Positions 8,818 through 16,751 of a stretch of DNA of 64,000 bases are shown here, piece by piece (the stretch's first letter is position 1; each line of letters begins with the position of its first letter). Origin of the DNA: JBLHKS01 sp047620505 (lineage in GTDB: Bacteria > Verrucomicrobiota > Verrucomicrobiia > Verrucomicrobiales > DEV007); assembly GCA_047620505.1 (NCBI GenBank), contig JBLHKS010000005.1, positions 38,886 to 102,885 of the forward strand, written 5' to 3'. A program made the translations under genes and the position numbers. Below the pieces are notes generated by a model, which was not told where the DNA came from, made no database searches, and was given only the letters and a program-made list of their open reading frames with translations.

Positions 8818-9705
8818 TCAACCCAGGCTCGCCTTGCAGCTCTCGCCGCAAAATCGCCCAAATTCCCCCTCGCAGCCTTCACAGAGAAAGATCTGCGCGT
8901 TGCAATCCGGCCAGCCGCAGTTGCGATATCGCGTGCTCGGCTCCCCGCAGCGCCAGCAGCTGCTGACGACTTTTCGCGTCTCCGTGTGGTTGACTTCAAC
9001 ACCGACGCGCTCGTCAAAAACATAACAGAGCCCCTCAAAATCACGGCCCTGAGTTTCCGGGTTCTTTCCAAACTCGACAATTCCGCCGTGAAGCTGGCTG
9101 ACGTCCTCGAAACCCTCACGCAACAAGAATCCAGACAGCTTCTCGCAGCGAATTCCGCCCGTGCAGTAGGTCAAAACCTTGCGGTCTTTTTTGTCGCCAA
9201 GGTTCTCGCGAATCCACTTTGGAAAATCCCGAAAATGCTCGACGTCCGGGCAGATCGCGCCTTTGAATCGCCCTAGCGCAGATTCGTAATCGTTACGCCC
9301 ATCGAGCACAATCACGTCCTCGTCGCGAAGCGCATCGAGCCACTCACTCGGGCTAAGCCGCTTGCCGGTGATCTCGTTTGGATCGATATCGTCCTGATCC
9401 AGACCCAGCGTCACGACCTCCGATCGGAGCTTCACCGACAGCTTGCGAAACGGATGTTCTTCTGCGGAATCGACCTTGAATTCGATACCGCTGGTTCGGC
9501 TGTCCTCGCGTAAAACGGCCATGTAGCGCTCAGTTGACTCCGTCAGGCCCGACACCGTTCCGTTGACGCCTTCAGCGCTGATCAGAATCCGCCCGCGCAA
9601 CTCCAGTTCCTCGCACAGCACACGCTGTTCTTCCACAAACGCCTTCGGGTCGGCAATGTGATTGTAGAGATAGTAGAGAAGAATTTGAAAGGACGAATCC
9701 GGCAT
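8818..9705 (-). CDS. trhO: tRNA uridine(34) hydroxylase / rhodanese-related sulfurtransferase TrhO
   Basis: Homologue of E. coli YceA/TrhO, which hydroxylates U34 in certain tRNAs using O2 and needs its rhodanese cysteine. The N-terminal acylphosphatase-like part contains ISAEGVNGT (42-50). The rhodanese domain carries the active loop CTGGIRC (181-187). A C-terminal cysteine-rich zinc-ribbon-like tail begins SSCWRCG (248-254) and contains about ten cysteines. The length of 295 residues is normal. One iterated palindrome lies exactly over the Ser-Ser-Cys-Trp codons at the start of the cysteine-rich tail. It lies downstream of ispH with a 49-base gap. Confidence 0.92.
   Translation of the reverse strand: MPDSSFQILLYYLYNHIADPKAFVEEQRVLCEELELRGRILISAEGVNGTVSGLTESTERYMAVLREDSRTSGIEFKVDSAEEHPFRKLSVKLRSEVVTLGLDQDDIDPNEITGKRLSPSEWLDALRDEDVIVLDGRNDYESALGRFKGAICPDVEHFRDFPKWIRENLGDKKDRKVLTYCTGGIRCEKLSGFLLREGFEDVSQLHGGIVEFGKNPETQGRDFEGLCYVFDERVGVEVNHTETRKVVSSCWRCGEPSTRYRNCGWPDCNAQIFLCEGCEGEFGRFCGESCKASLG
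8954..8965. repeat. Iterated palindrome CAGCAGCTGCTG
   Basis: Exact copy in trhO, Ser-Ser-Cys-Trp frame. Confidence 0.9.
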
Positions 9706-9754
9706 GCCTTTTTAGTCGCACAATCTCGCAATCGGTAAAGATCCGATCCGCTCC

Positions 9755-10630
9755 TCAAGCAACTTTTGCAAGCAACCCGCCCCGCCGTTTGGCCCCGATC
9801 TGCTTCAGCCGTTCGAAGACGTCGCGAACGGTTTCGTCCAGCGTCGAAGTTCCCGCCGTAACGCCGATGTTTTTCGATCGCCGAAACCACTTCTCTTCGA
9901 GGTCGGCCGCCCCCTCAACCTGGTAAGCGGCGCAGCCGAGCCCGATTGCTCGAATGACCAGCTGCTTCGTGTTGTTGCTGTTCCGACCGCCGACGACAAC
10001 GATGGTGTCGTTCGCGTCGCAGAGCTCTTCGAGTGCGTTCTGACGATCTTTGGTAGGCTGGCAGACGGTGTCGACGAATTTGACCTCCGAGTCCGGGCGC
10101 TGCCGCTCAATTTCAGCCAGCAGCTGCTGGACGTGCCGAAGCGGTTGGGTGGTTTGTGAGACGACGCCGATCTTTTCGTAGAACGGGACGTTTGCGATTT
10201 CGTCCGCTTCGGAAATGACGAGCGCATCTGGAAAATCGGCGATCAAACCTCGAACCTCGACGTGATTTTTCTCGCCGATCACGACTGGAAAATAGCCGCC
10301 AAGCACAAGGCACTCGAGCGAGCGATGCGCTTTGCGAACCAGCGGGCAAGTCGTGTCGGCGACTTTGTGGCCAGCCGCTCGCCAGGCATTTCGCGAACTG
10401 TCAGCCGCGCCGTGAGCTGTGATCACGACCGTTTTCGTCGATGCGGAGCCGAGATCAGCCAGGTCTCCGCGCTGGACGCCAAGGGTTTTCAAGTGGGCGT
10501 CGACAACCGGGTTGTGGACGAGTTGGCCGAGGACAGTGACGTTTTCGCCGGTGGCGAGATCGTGCGTCAGGCGAAGCGCGTCGCGCACGCCAAAGCACAT
10601 TCCGTGGTGTTTTGCTAGTGTGATGTTCAT
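9755..10630 (-). CDS. ispH: 4-hydroxy-3-methylbut-2-enyl diphosphate reductase (IspH/LytB)
   Basis: Last enzyme of the MEP pathway; it reduces HMBPP to IPP and DMAPP with a [4Fe-4S] cluster. The three cluster cysteines are present: C12 (HHGMCFGV), C95 (TTCPLV) and C190 (TVCQPT). The substrate-binding segments GQLVHNP, VITAHGA, GEKNHVEV and GGRNSNNTKQL are also intact. The 291-residue length fits. An operator-like inverted repeat (10681-10697) lies about 50 bases upstream, the same element that occurs twice upstream of the ferritin-like gene, suggesting shared regulation. The product should also feed the isoprenoid genes in this window (uppS, carotenoid locus). Confidence 0.96.
   Translation of the reverse strand: MNITLAKHHGMCFGVRDALRLTHDLATGENVTVLGQLVHNPVVDAHLKTLGVQRGDLADLGSASTKTVVITAHGAADSSRNAWRAAGHKVADTTCPLVRKAHRSLECLVLGGYFPVVIGEKNHVEVRGLIADFPDALVISEADEIANVPFYEKIGVVSQTTQPLRHVQQLLAEIERQRPDSEVKFVDTVCQPTKDRQNALEELCDANDTIVVVGGRNSNNTKQLVIRAIGLGCAAYQVEGAADLEEKWFRRSKNIGVTAGTSTLDETVRDVFERLKQIGAKRRGGLLAKVA
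10118..10129. repeat. Iterated palindrome CAGCAGCTGCTG
   Basis: Exact copy in ispH, Gln-Gln-Leu-Leu frame; flanks extend it to CCAGCAGCTGCTGG. Confidence 0.9.
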
Positions 10631-10678
10631 CTTTTTGTTGGCGGCTGCGCCGCTGTTTTTTGTTCTTTGTTAGAGTTG

Positions 10679-11449
10679 TTACTTTGTATCGCAAAGTGTT
10701 TGATGAAAAAGGGGGCGGCGAATTCGAATCGACTCAGGACTGGACTCGCGGCGCAGCTGCTTGATGAAACGCGTCAGTTCGCCTCGAACTTCGCGGTAAA
10801 ATTCGCGATCCGTCGCGCCGAGAGCCCGAAGCGCAGAGCGATGGTTGACCCAGAGCATCGTGCCTGCGGCAAGGCCGAGGATTCGAAACACCCCGGCCCA
10901 ACACCAACCAAAACGCCGCCGGCCTGTCTTGCGAAGCTCGGCCATCCGCGCGCGGTGAAACGCAACGTGGCCGGTTTCATCGCGAATGATCAGCCGACAC
11001 ATTTCGCGCAGAGCCGAGTCCTGGCCGTGCCTCCAGATCAGTCGATAATAAACCGTGCTGACGAGTTCGGTCAGCAGGAGGGCGGTCAGCTCAAATCGAA
11101 CGCCGAGCCAGCGTCGAACGGCGCAGAAAACTCGAAAGCTCCAGTGGGTTTCGATTGGCTGGCCACCGAAGCGCTTAACCGCACAGTTGAGAAGGCGCGA
11201 GTGCTCCTTTTCTTCCTCAAACCACAAGTCGACGAGTTTCCTCGTTTGCTCGGACTCACAGCGGAACGATTCGGCGTTCCACGCGATCAAACTCGCTGGT
11301 CCCCCGCCATCTCCGAGCTCAAATTGTTCCAGCGAGCGGACGAGTCGGCAAGCCACGTTTTCTGGCAAGTCGCAATCGGCATTCCAATCGGGCTCCGGGC
11401 GGTTTTCGGCATTTCGACGGAAATGTTCTTCCCATCGATCGAGATTCAT
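10679..11449 (-). CDS. Ferritin-like di-iron domain protein
   Basis: The product is a ferritin-like helical protein, probably binding two metals. Two ExxH-type pairs are visible: EEEKEHSRLL in one helix and DETGHVAFH in a later helix, with an intervening Glu in TELVSTVYY. A hydrophobic segment (WAGVFRILGLAAGTMLWV) lies near the C-terminus. Start choice: the frame is open to 11479, but those first codons (GTG 11479, ATG 11476) lie inside an operator-like inverted repeat. The ATG at 11449 (MNLDRWEEHF) puts both upstream repeats in the leader and is preferred. The stop codon overlaps a third copy of the repeat. The substrate is unknown. Confidence 0.75.
   Translation of the reverse strand: MNLDRWEEHFRRNAENRPEPDWNADCDLPENVACRLVRSLEQFELGDGGGPASLIAWNAESFRCESEQTRKLVDLWFEEEKEHSRLLNCAVKRFGGQPIETHWSFRVFCAVRRWLGVRFELTALLLTELVSTVYYRLIWRHGQDSALREMCRLIIRDETGHVAFHRARMAELRKTGRRRFGWCWAGVFRILGLAAGTMLWVNHRSALRALGATDREFYREVRGELTRFIKQLRRESSPESIRIRRPLFHQTLCDTK
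10681..10697. promoter_or_regulatory. Operator-like inverted repeat ACTTTG-N5-CAAAGT (copy 1)
   Basis: A perfect 6+6 inverted repeat with a 5-base spacer, overlapping the stop codon of the ferritin-like gene and lying about 50 bases upstream of the ispH start. It shares both half-sites with two copies upstream of the ferritin-like gene. No other copy was seen in the window. It is likely a repressor or activator site; the protein that binds it is unknown. Confidence 0.6.
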
Positions 11450-11467
11450 TTGGTCTGGCCAGTTTCG

Positions 11468-11484
11468 ACTTTGCATCACAAAGT
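11468..11484. promoter_or_regulatory. Operator-like inverted repeat ACTTTG-N5-CAAAGT (copy 2)
   Basis: A perfect 6+6 inverted repeat located 19-35 bases upstream of the preferred ATG (11449) of the ferritin-like gene. Its centre is 24 bases from the centre of copy 3, so dimers bound to both would lie on roughly the same DNA face after two turns plus. Confidence 0.65.
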
Positions 11485-11491
11485 AAAATAC

Positions 11492-11508
11492 ACTTTGTCG
11501 CGCAAAGT
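11492..11508. promoter_or_regulatory. Operator-like inverted repeat ACTTTG-N5-CAAAGT (copy 3)
   Basis: A perfect 6+6 inverted repeat directly upstream of copy 2 (7-base gap), in the spacer between tsaB and the ferritin-like gene. The T/A-rich stretch between copies 2 and 3 is a plausible promoter element, which tandem binding would cover. Confidence 0.65.
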
Positions 11509-11554
11509 TCTTTCACAAGAAGTATTTTCTTTTTCTTCGCCTTACGATTTCGGC

Positions 11555-12169
11555 TCAGATTCGACGCGGCTTGGGCGTCGTGATGTACGGTGCCCTGATG
11601 TAGAGCGGTTCGATCGGTTCGCCCGTCACGACAGACGCTGCGCCGATGCTAGCGAGGAGATCCGCGCGCGGCTTAGCAAGCGTGATTTCGGTGAGGTCAG
11701 CCGGGCTCTTGGAGTCGGTCGAAAAAACTGGGAGGGCCGCGTTTCGAACCGCATCGGCGAATTCTTCCGGGTCCAGAACTTTGGGTGCCGCCAGCAGCTG
11801 CCGGTCGCGGATTTCTGCGAGGTAGAACGAATTCCGGCGCGCGTCACCGGCGACGAGGTAGCTTTCGGCGGCGATGTCGAGCGCGACAATCGAGGGAAGG
11901 CCGATCACCTCAGCACCAAGCGCGATGCTAAGCGCGTTGGCCACGGCGATGCCGACTCGAACACCCGAGTAAGAGCCTGGTCCCGTGCCGATGACGATTC
12001 GATCTGGGTTGGCGGCTACCGAATCCAGCGCAGCCGCGAGGGGCTCAAAAATCACCGAGTTGTGAGCGCGATCGGAAACGAATTCCCGCTCAAAGACGAC
12101 TTTGCCCGATTCCGGATCGAGAAGCGCCAGGCTTCCGTTAGGGGTCGATGATTCGATGGCGAGGATCAT
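11555..12169 (-). CDS. tsaB: tRNA threonylcarbamoyladenosine biosynthesis protein TsaB
   Basis: Inactive ASKHA-fold partner of TsaD in t6A37 tRNA modification. The N-terminus MILAIESSTPNGSLALLD and the segment GTGPGSYSGVRVG (family signature) are intact. The reading frame extends upstream to 12277, but the ATG at 12169 is the conserved start. It overlaps the tsaE stop as ATGA, giving translational coupling. The length of 204 residues is slightly short but covers the dimerisation domain. It is the last gene of a thiL-tsaE-tsaB run. Confidence 0.92.
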   Translation of the reverse strand: MILAIESSTPNGSLALLDPESGKVVFEREFVSDRAHNSVIFEPLAAALDSVAANPDRIVIGTGPGSYSGVRVGIAVANALSIALGAEVIGLPSIVALDIAAESYLVAGDARRNSFYLAEIRDRQLLAAPKVLDPEEFADAVRNAALPVFSTDSKSPADLTEITLAKPRADLLASIGAASVVTGEPIEPLYIRAPYITTPKPRRI

Positions 12170-12618
12170 GAAGAAGGAGAATTCTGACGCGTGATTCGGC
12201 GAGTTTCGCCGGATTCGATTTCGATCTTCAGCCAGCAGCTGCTCGGAGGCAAGAGCTCGGGAAATTTGTCGGCCCACTCGACGATCACAACACCGTCGCC
12301 TTCGAGATATTCGTCCCAGCCGATCGCGATGAGTTCGTTAGGGTCGTCGATGCGGTAGAAATCAAAATGGTAGGCGGGAAGCCGGCCTGAAGTGTATTCG
12401 TGGACGAGCGTAAAGGTCGGGCTGGTGACTTCTTCGCTCGCGCCGAGACCTGCGATGATCCCCTTGGTCAGGTGGGTTTTGCCCGCGCCGAGACCACCAA
12501 CTAACGCAATCACATTTCCGATGGCCAATTCGCTCGCGAGCGTTTTGCCGACCTCCATCGTGCTTTCGACGGAGTTAACGATAGTGGTCCCAGCCACCGG
12601 TGAGCTCTTCTGATTCAT
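12166..12618 (-). CDS. tsaE: tRNA threonylcarbamoyladenosine biosynthesis ATPase TsaE
   Basis: P-loop ATPase of the t6A machinery. Walker A GGLGAGKTHL, then the family segment VTSPTFTLVHEY, then HFDFYRIDDPNEL and the Walker-B-like VVIVEWADKFPELLP are all intact. The frame opens at 12639; the second Met at 12618 (MNQKSS) is an equally good start. Either overlaps the thiL 3' end by 44-65 bases. It is coupled to tsaB by an ATGA overlap. A near-copy of the iterated palindrome (12233-12244) encodes Ser-Ser-Cys-Trp close to the C-terminus. Confidence 0.92.
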   Translation of the reverse strand: MNQKSSPVAGTTIVNSVESTMEVGKTLASELAIGNVIALVGGLGAGKTHLTKGIIAGLGASEEVTSPTFTLVHEYTSGRLPAYHFDFYRIDDPNELIAIGWDEYLEGDGVVIVEWADKFPELLPPSSCWLKIEIESGETRRITRQNSPSS

Positions 12619-13435
12619 CAGCTGCGACGATATCGCCAATGCGCGGAAAATCGAGATTCGAATCCGGCGACGTGAAAAGAAGTTCGTAATCTTCGCCTTC
12701 TGTCAGGGCGCTTTCGAGCGAGCAACTGCTGGCTCGAGGAACTGCATCCCGTTCGAGCCGAAAACCGACTCCGCTGGCTTTCGCGAGTCGCGGCAAATCT
12801 TTGGCGAGCCCGTCGCTCAGGTCCATCATTGCGTGAATCCTGTGCTTCGAAACCAACTCGCGGGCAATCTCGATTTGCGGCTCGAAATCCAGATGTTTCC
12901 CGCTGGAAACCGCGCCACCCAGCTTGCCGGTTACGAAGATTCCGTCACCGATTTTCGCCTCGGTTCGCAGGCAGAGTTCTGCCCTCGAAATCGACCCTGA
13001 CATGGCCACTGAAATCATGCAGATCGACGCCTGAGAAGTTTCTCCTCCAGCGATGTCGAAGCCGAATTTTTCCGCGCATCGCCGGATGCCAGCGTAAACT
13101 CCGCGCGCCCACGCCGTCGCTCGATCAGCAGGCGCAACGAGCGTGATCAGCGCGTGTTCCGGCTGGCCTCCGCCCATCGCGGCGAAATCGCTGACGACGC
13201 GAGCCGCAGCTTTCCAGCCGATTCGCTCAGGTTCGGCGTCAGGCAAAAAGTGAACATTTTCGATCACGCAATCGGTCTTGAGCAAGCCGACGCGGGCGGC
13301 GTTGTCGATCTCGATCACAGCGCAGTCGTCACCCGGGCCGACGAGCAGTTGCTGGCTCGCGGGCAGGTCGAAGGTGAGCATCTCGATCAGGCCATCTTCG
13401 CCGACCGAGCCAAAACTTTCAGCCCCCGGCTTCAT
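12575..13435 (-). CDS. thiL: Thiamine-monophosphate kinase
   Basis: Phosphorylates thiamine monophosphate to thiamine diphosphate (AIR synthase-like fold). Visible motifs are VGPGDDCAVI, LKTDCVIENVHF, SDFAAMGGGQPEHALI, DIAGGETSQ and MMDLSDGLAKDL (metal and substrate-binding acidic residues). The 286 residues are somewhat shorter than the usual 310-330, mostly in the C-terminal domain. Its start overlaps the CPBP protease gene by 17 bases and its end overlaps tsaE, so it sits in a tightly packed operon. Confidence 0.92.
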   Translation of the reverse strand: MKPGAESFGSVGEDGLIEMLTFDLPASQQLLVGPGDDCAVIEIDNAARVGLLKTDCVIENVHFLPDAEPERIGWKAAARVVSDFAAMGGGQPEHALITLVAPADRATAWARGVYAGIRRCAEKFGFDIAGGETSQASICMISVAMSGSISRAELCLRTEAKIGDGIFVTGKLGGAVSSGKHLDFEPQIEIARELVSKHRIHAMMDLSDGLAKDLPRLAKASGVGFRLERDAVPRASSCSLESALTEGEDYELLFTSPDSNLDFPRIGDIVAADESEELTGGWDHYR

Positions 13436-14255
13436 TGAGCGTGATGATGATATTGCAGAGGTTAAACCCTGAGTGAACGATCATCGGGACGAGAAGCGAG
13501 CCAGTGACTTCGTAGGCGAGGATCAGCATCAGCGATAGGACGCCGAGCGGCAGCAGAGCTCCGAGGTTGGTGTGCGCCGCAGCGAAAATCCCACTGATGA
13601 CGATCGCAGCGACGACAGGCTGGACGAAGCGTTTCAAGGCCGGGTAAAGGAATCCGCGAAAGATAATTTCTTCGTAAAGCGGCGCGAGGACGCAGGCACC
13701 GATGATCATTGAGATCACGAGCGGCGCAGATTTATTTTCGCGGAGCTGTTGGATCTGTGGCTGGGCCGGCGGCGTTCCGACGAGGTCTTTGAGAACAAAA
13801 TGCTGGAACAGCTGGTAAACGAAAAGCGTAAGCGCAGTTGAGGCGATGAGGAAAATTCCAGTGACGGTGATTTTCGGCGGCGTGAGTTTGTTGAGCCCCC
13901 AGACTTCGATGACATCGCGTTTTCGGACGACGACGAGCATCAAAAGAATGACAACAACGAAAACAGGCTGCTGAAGTTGTCCCATGAAACTGCGCATCCG
14001 GACAAGAGCCGGGCTCACCGAATCGCGGTTCACATCGAGGAGGATAAACGTGTAGATCAGAGCGAAAAGAACGAGGGCGAGGAGCAACTCCGGCACGTCC
14101 CATTTCTTGGTCGTGACTGCGGGCTCAACTGGCATCGGAGCCAGCGTCTTCGCCGGCAGACGTTTCAGCAGCAGCCCGGCGAGCAAGCCGATGCCAAGGA
14201 GGAGCACCGACAGGTTGGCGGTGTCCGTTATGAGGGCCTTCTCAACGATCGACAT
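13419..14255 (-). CDS. CPBP-family intramembrane glutamic protease
   Basis: Multi-pass inner-membrane protein of the CPBP (ABI/Rce1-type) family. It has an N-terminal helix (about 14-32), several further helices, and the catalytic signature YEEIIFRGFLYPAL (EExxxR) around residues 194-207, followed by AAHTNLGALLPL (the second motif, H at the active site) and a C-terminal MIVHSGFN. The length of 278 residues is typical. Substrates are unknown. It lies between sppA and thiL, overlapping thiL by 17 bases; co-location with SppA suggests membrane-peptide turnover. Confidence 0.88.
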   Translation of the reverse strand: MSIVEKALITDTANLSVLLLGIGLLAGLLLKRLPAKTLAPMPVEPAVTTKKWDVPELLLALVLFALIYTFILLDVNRDSVSPALVRMRSFMGQLQQPVFVVVILLMLVVVRKRDVIEVWGLNKLTPPKITVTGIFLIASTALTLFVYQLFQHFVLKDLVGTPPAQPQIQQLRENKSAPLVISMIIGACVLAPLYEEIIFRGFLYPALKRFVQPVVAAIVISGIFAAAHTNLGALLPLGVLSLMLILAYEVTGSLLVPMIVHSGFNLCNIIITLNEAGG

Positions 14256-14261
14256 GGCGAT

Positions 14262-15281
14262 TCAGGGCGCGTAGAAAGTCGGAAGAAGGTAAGCCATTCC
14301 AGGTTTGAGCTGAGGGGCGAATCCTTCCGGAAGCTGGAGTTCAACTTTGATCGGCTGACCCGGTTTCGGCATCGCCGCAGCTCGCGATTGGAGCAAACCG
14401 AGCGCCCCAAACAAGCTAGACTCGCCGTTGTAGGAAACGACGGGCGTGTCCGCGGGAACCTTGCCCAGTTCACAGGCTCGAGCGTAGGCGTCCTCGATGT
14501 AGCCGAGGTTGTCGATCAGTCCGTTCGCTTCGGCTTCGCTTCCGAGGTAAACGCGACCATCGGCCAGCGCGCGCAGCTCGGTTTCGTCGAGATTGGGTCG
14601 GCCTTCCAGAATCACCTCGATAAAGCGATCATACATCTGGCTAACGAGATTCTGAATCCACTCCTTTTCGTCCTCACGCATCTGGCGGCTACCCCCGAGA
14701 GTGTCTTTGAAATCGCCGCTCGTGAAAGTGGGCGATTCGAGACCGATCTTGTCGAAGAGCTGCTCGTAATTCAGAGTCGACACGATCACGCCTATACTTC
14801 CAGTCAGCGTCGTTTGATTCGCGTAAATCTCGGTCGCGCCGCAAGCGATGTAGTAGCCGCCCGAAGCCGCCATCGAGTCCATGTAAACGACGACGGGCTT
14901 CTCTTGAGCCGCCAGTTTGACCTGATGAAAGAGGGTGTCTGAGGCCGTGACTTCGCCGCCTGGAGAATTGATGCGAAGGACGATTGCTTTGACGTTTTCG
15001 TCTTCGCGCGCCCGCTCCAAGGCCCTCGTCAGTCGCAGAACCATCGAGTCCGATGAACCGGTTAACGACGAAACGCTCATCGTGGAAATCATCCCTTCCA
15101 GATCGATTTGGGCGATTCGGTCGCCAGGTTCCACAACCGAACTGAAGTCGGGCATCAGTTTTCCTATCATCCAGAAAAACACGGTGAAACAGACGATCAT
15201 CATCGTCAGAAGAAGAAGTCCGGCCGTAAGGCAGCCGAAGAGGGCCTTGTTGAATGGGCGTTTTTTTGTTTCGTCAGGCAT
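14262..15281 (-). CDS. sppA: Signal peptide peptidase SppA
   Basis: Membrane-anchored serine protease of family S49 that degrades leftover signal peptides. A single N-terminal anchor (about residues 14-38) is followed by the ClpP-fold protease domain with the nucleophile in MDSMAASGGYYIACG, the catalytic Lys in SGDFKDTLGG and the segment LTGSIGVIV. It is the short 36-kDa type with one protease domain. The start is taken at the ATG 15281 (MPDETKKRPF); an in-frame ATG at 15293 is the alternative. It ends 6 bases before the CPBP protease start. Confidence 0.93.
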   Translation of the reverse strand: MPDETKKRPFNKALFGCLTAGLLLLTMMIVCFTVFFWMIGKLMPDFSSVVEPGDRIAQIDLEGMISTMSVSSLTGSSDSMVLRLTRALERAREDENVKAIVLRINSPGGEVTASDTLFHQVKLAAQEKPVVVYMDSMAASGGYYIACGATEIYANQTTLTGSIGVIVSTLNYEQLFDKIGLESPTFTSGDFKDTLGGSRQMREDEKEWIQNLVSQMYDRFIEVILEGRPNLDETELRALADGRVYLGSEAEANGLIDNLGYIEDAYARACELGKVPADTPVVSYNGESSLFGALGLLQSRAAAMPKPGQPIKVELQLPEGFAPQLKPGMAYLLPTFYAP

Positions 15282-15377
15282 GAACTCGACCATAGCGCCC
15301 CTTTTAGTGCGTGCCAGGTTTTCAGATTTCAGATTTCGAGGCTTTCAACCGTCGTCTCCTTCATTTAAGGATGAGCC

Positions 15378-16751
15378 ATGAAAACCCCACTTCTTCTGCT
15401 ACCGCTTCTGTTCGCGGCCACCGCACTTGTCGCCGAGCCCATCGAAATCGGTAACCGCCTTGAGTTGTTTGTCGACGACCATCTCATTGCCGGAATCGAC
15501 GGTGACGCCGGCCAGCAGCTGCTGAGGCCTGACCCGAAAGAGGTCGTGCTTGTGACCGACTCCGCTTGGGAAGGCAACACGAGCGGTTACTACGGAGTTT
15601 TTCGCGACGGCGACACCTACAAAATGGTTTATCGCGGTTGGCGACATGATGAAAAGATGAAGGCCACTCATCCGGAAGTCACCTGCTATGCCGAGAGCAC
15701 CGACGGGATAAAGTGGACGAAGCCGAATCTTGGCTTGTTTGAGTGGGAAGGCTCCAAGGAGAATAATATTATCTGGTTAGGGCCGGGATGTCATAATTTT
15801 ACTGCGATCCTCGACGAGAATCCCGATGCGCCAGCCGATGCGCGGTTCAAGGCGCTTGGCGGGTCTGACGGCAAAGGTGGGCTGAGCCGCGGGCTGCTTC
15901 CGTTTTCGTCACCCGACTGTAAAAACTGGCGGATCGCTCACGACGATTCGGTCATCACGAACGGCGCGTTTGATTCTCAAAATCTAGCGTTCTGGGACAC
16001 GGACCGGAAAGAATACCGGGCTTACTGGCGGTATTTTTCGAAAGACACGCGGGTTCGCGCGATCCGAACGGCGACCTCCAAGGACTTTATCAATTGGGAA
16101 AACGAAGCGGACCTGGCTTATGTCGAAGGAACACCAGAACAGCACCTTTACACCAACGCGATCCAGAAATATTTCCGCGCGCCACATCTGTTCGTAGGCT
16201 TTCCGACTCGCTATTTGCCTAAGCAAGGTCAACGCGTCGAGCCGATCCTGATGACCAGCCGCGACGGGGTCCTTTTTCATCGCTGGAACGAAGCGGTGAT
16301 CCCAGAGGAAGCGCCAAAGGATCGTAAAGGCAATCGCTCGAACTACATGACTTGGGGAATGTTTCAGCTTCCAGGTAAACCCAAAGAAGTATCGGTTTAC
16401 GCTACTGAAAACTACTACGAACGGACACCTGGTCGTGTCCGCCGTTTTGCCTATCGAGTAGACGGATTTGTGGCCTTGCGAGGGGGCGACAAGGGCGGCG
16501 CAGTGATCACCAAAGCGTTGAAGTACTCCGGCCAGCAGCTGCTGATGAACTACGTCGTACGCGAAGGCGGATCGCTGACGGTTGAGGCCCTCGACGAAGC
16601 AGGCAAGATCATTGGAAAATCCAAGCCGCTGACAGGGGACGCGGTCGATTCAGCAGTCGAGTGGGCTCAGGATCCGAAGCTGGGGAAAGGCGCGTTGAAA
16701 CTGCGCTTCGCGCTGAAAAACGCCGATGTCTTCTCGATCCGATTTCAGTGA
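15378..16751 (+). CDS. Secreted glycoside-hydrolase-like beta-propeller protein
   Basis: A 457-residue protein with a clear signal peptide (MKTPLLLLPLLFAATALVAEP). The body resembles secreted five-bladed beta-propellers related to GH32/GH43-like proteins common in planctomycetes: FVDDHLIAG, YYGVFRDGDTYKMVYRG and CYAESTDGIKWTKPNLG repeat the 'DG..W..P' blade pattern. A C-terminal beta-sandwich-like part follows residue 380. Catalytic residues cannot be fixed by eye and the substrate is unknown. It carries two exact iterated palindromes, 1.0 kb apart, both encoding Gln-Gln-Leu-Leu. Its 3' end overlaps the convergent cytochrome/WD40 gene by 7 bases. Confidence 0.75.
   Translation: MKTPLLLLPLLFAATALVAEPIEIGNRLELFVDDHLIAGIDGDAGQQLLRPDPKEVVLVTDSAWEGNTSGYYGVFRDGDTYKMVYRGWRHDEKMKATHPEVTCYAESTDGIKWTKPNLGLFEWEGSKENNIIWLGPGCHNFTAILDENPDAPADARFKALGGSDGKGGLSRGLLPFSSPDCKNWRIAHDDSVITNGAFDSQNLAFWDTDRKEYRAYWRYFSKDTRVRAIRTATSKDFINWENEADLAYVEGTPEQHLYTNAIQKYFRAPHLFVGFPTRYLPKQGQRVEPILMTSRDGVLFHRWNEAVIPEEAPKDRKGNRSNYMTWGMFQLPGKPKEVSVYATENYYERTPGRVRRFAYRVDGFVALRGGDKGGAVITKALKYSGQQLLMNYVVREGGSLTVEALDEAGKIIGKSKPLTGDAVDSAVEWAQDPKLGKGALKLRFALKNADVFSIRFQ
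15513..15524. repeat. Iterated palindrome CAGCAGCTGCTG
   Basis: Exact copy, first of two in the secreted beta-propeller gene, Gln-Gln-Leu-Leu frame. Confidence 0.9.
16533..16544. repeat. Iterated palindrome CAGCAGCTGCTG
   Basis: Exact copy, second in the secreted beta-propeller gene, Gln-Gln-Leu-Leu frame. Confidence 0.9.

Noticed and set aside
10641..10653. GC hairpin followed by a T-run on the plus strand, like an intrinsic terminator
   Set aside because: No plus-strand gene ends here; on the coding (minus) strand it lies in the ispH leader without a T-run after it, so a terminator role is unsupported.
15378..16751. Idea that Gln-Gln-Leu-Leu is a conserved protein motif (for example a degron or docking tag)
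   Set aside because: The underlying 12-mer is also read in two other frames and occurs in spacers, and the tetrapeptide appears at unrelated positions in unrelated folds.
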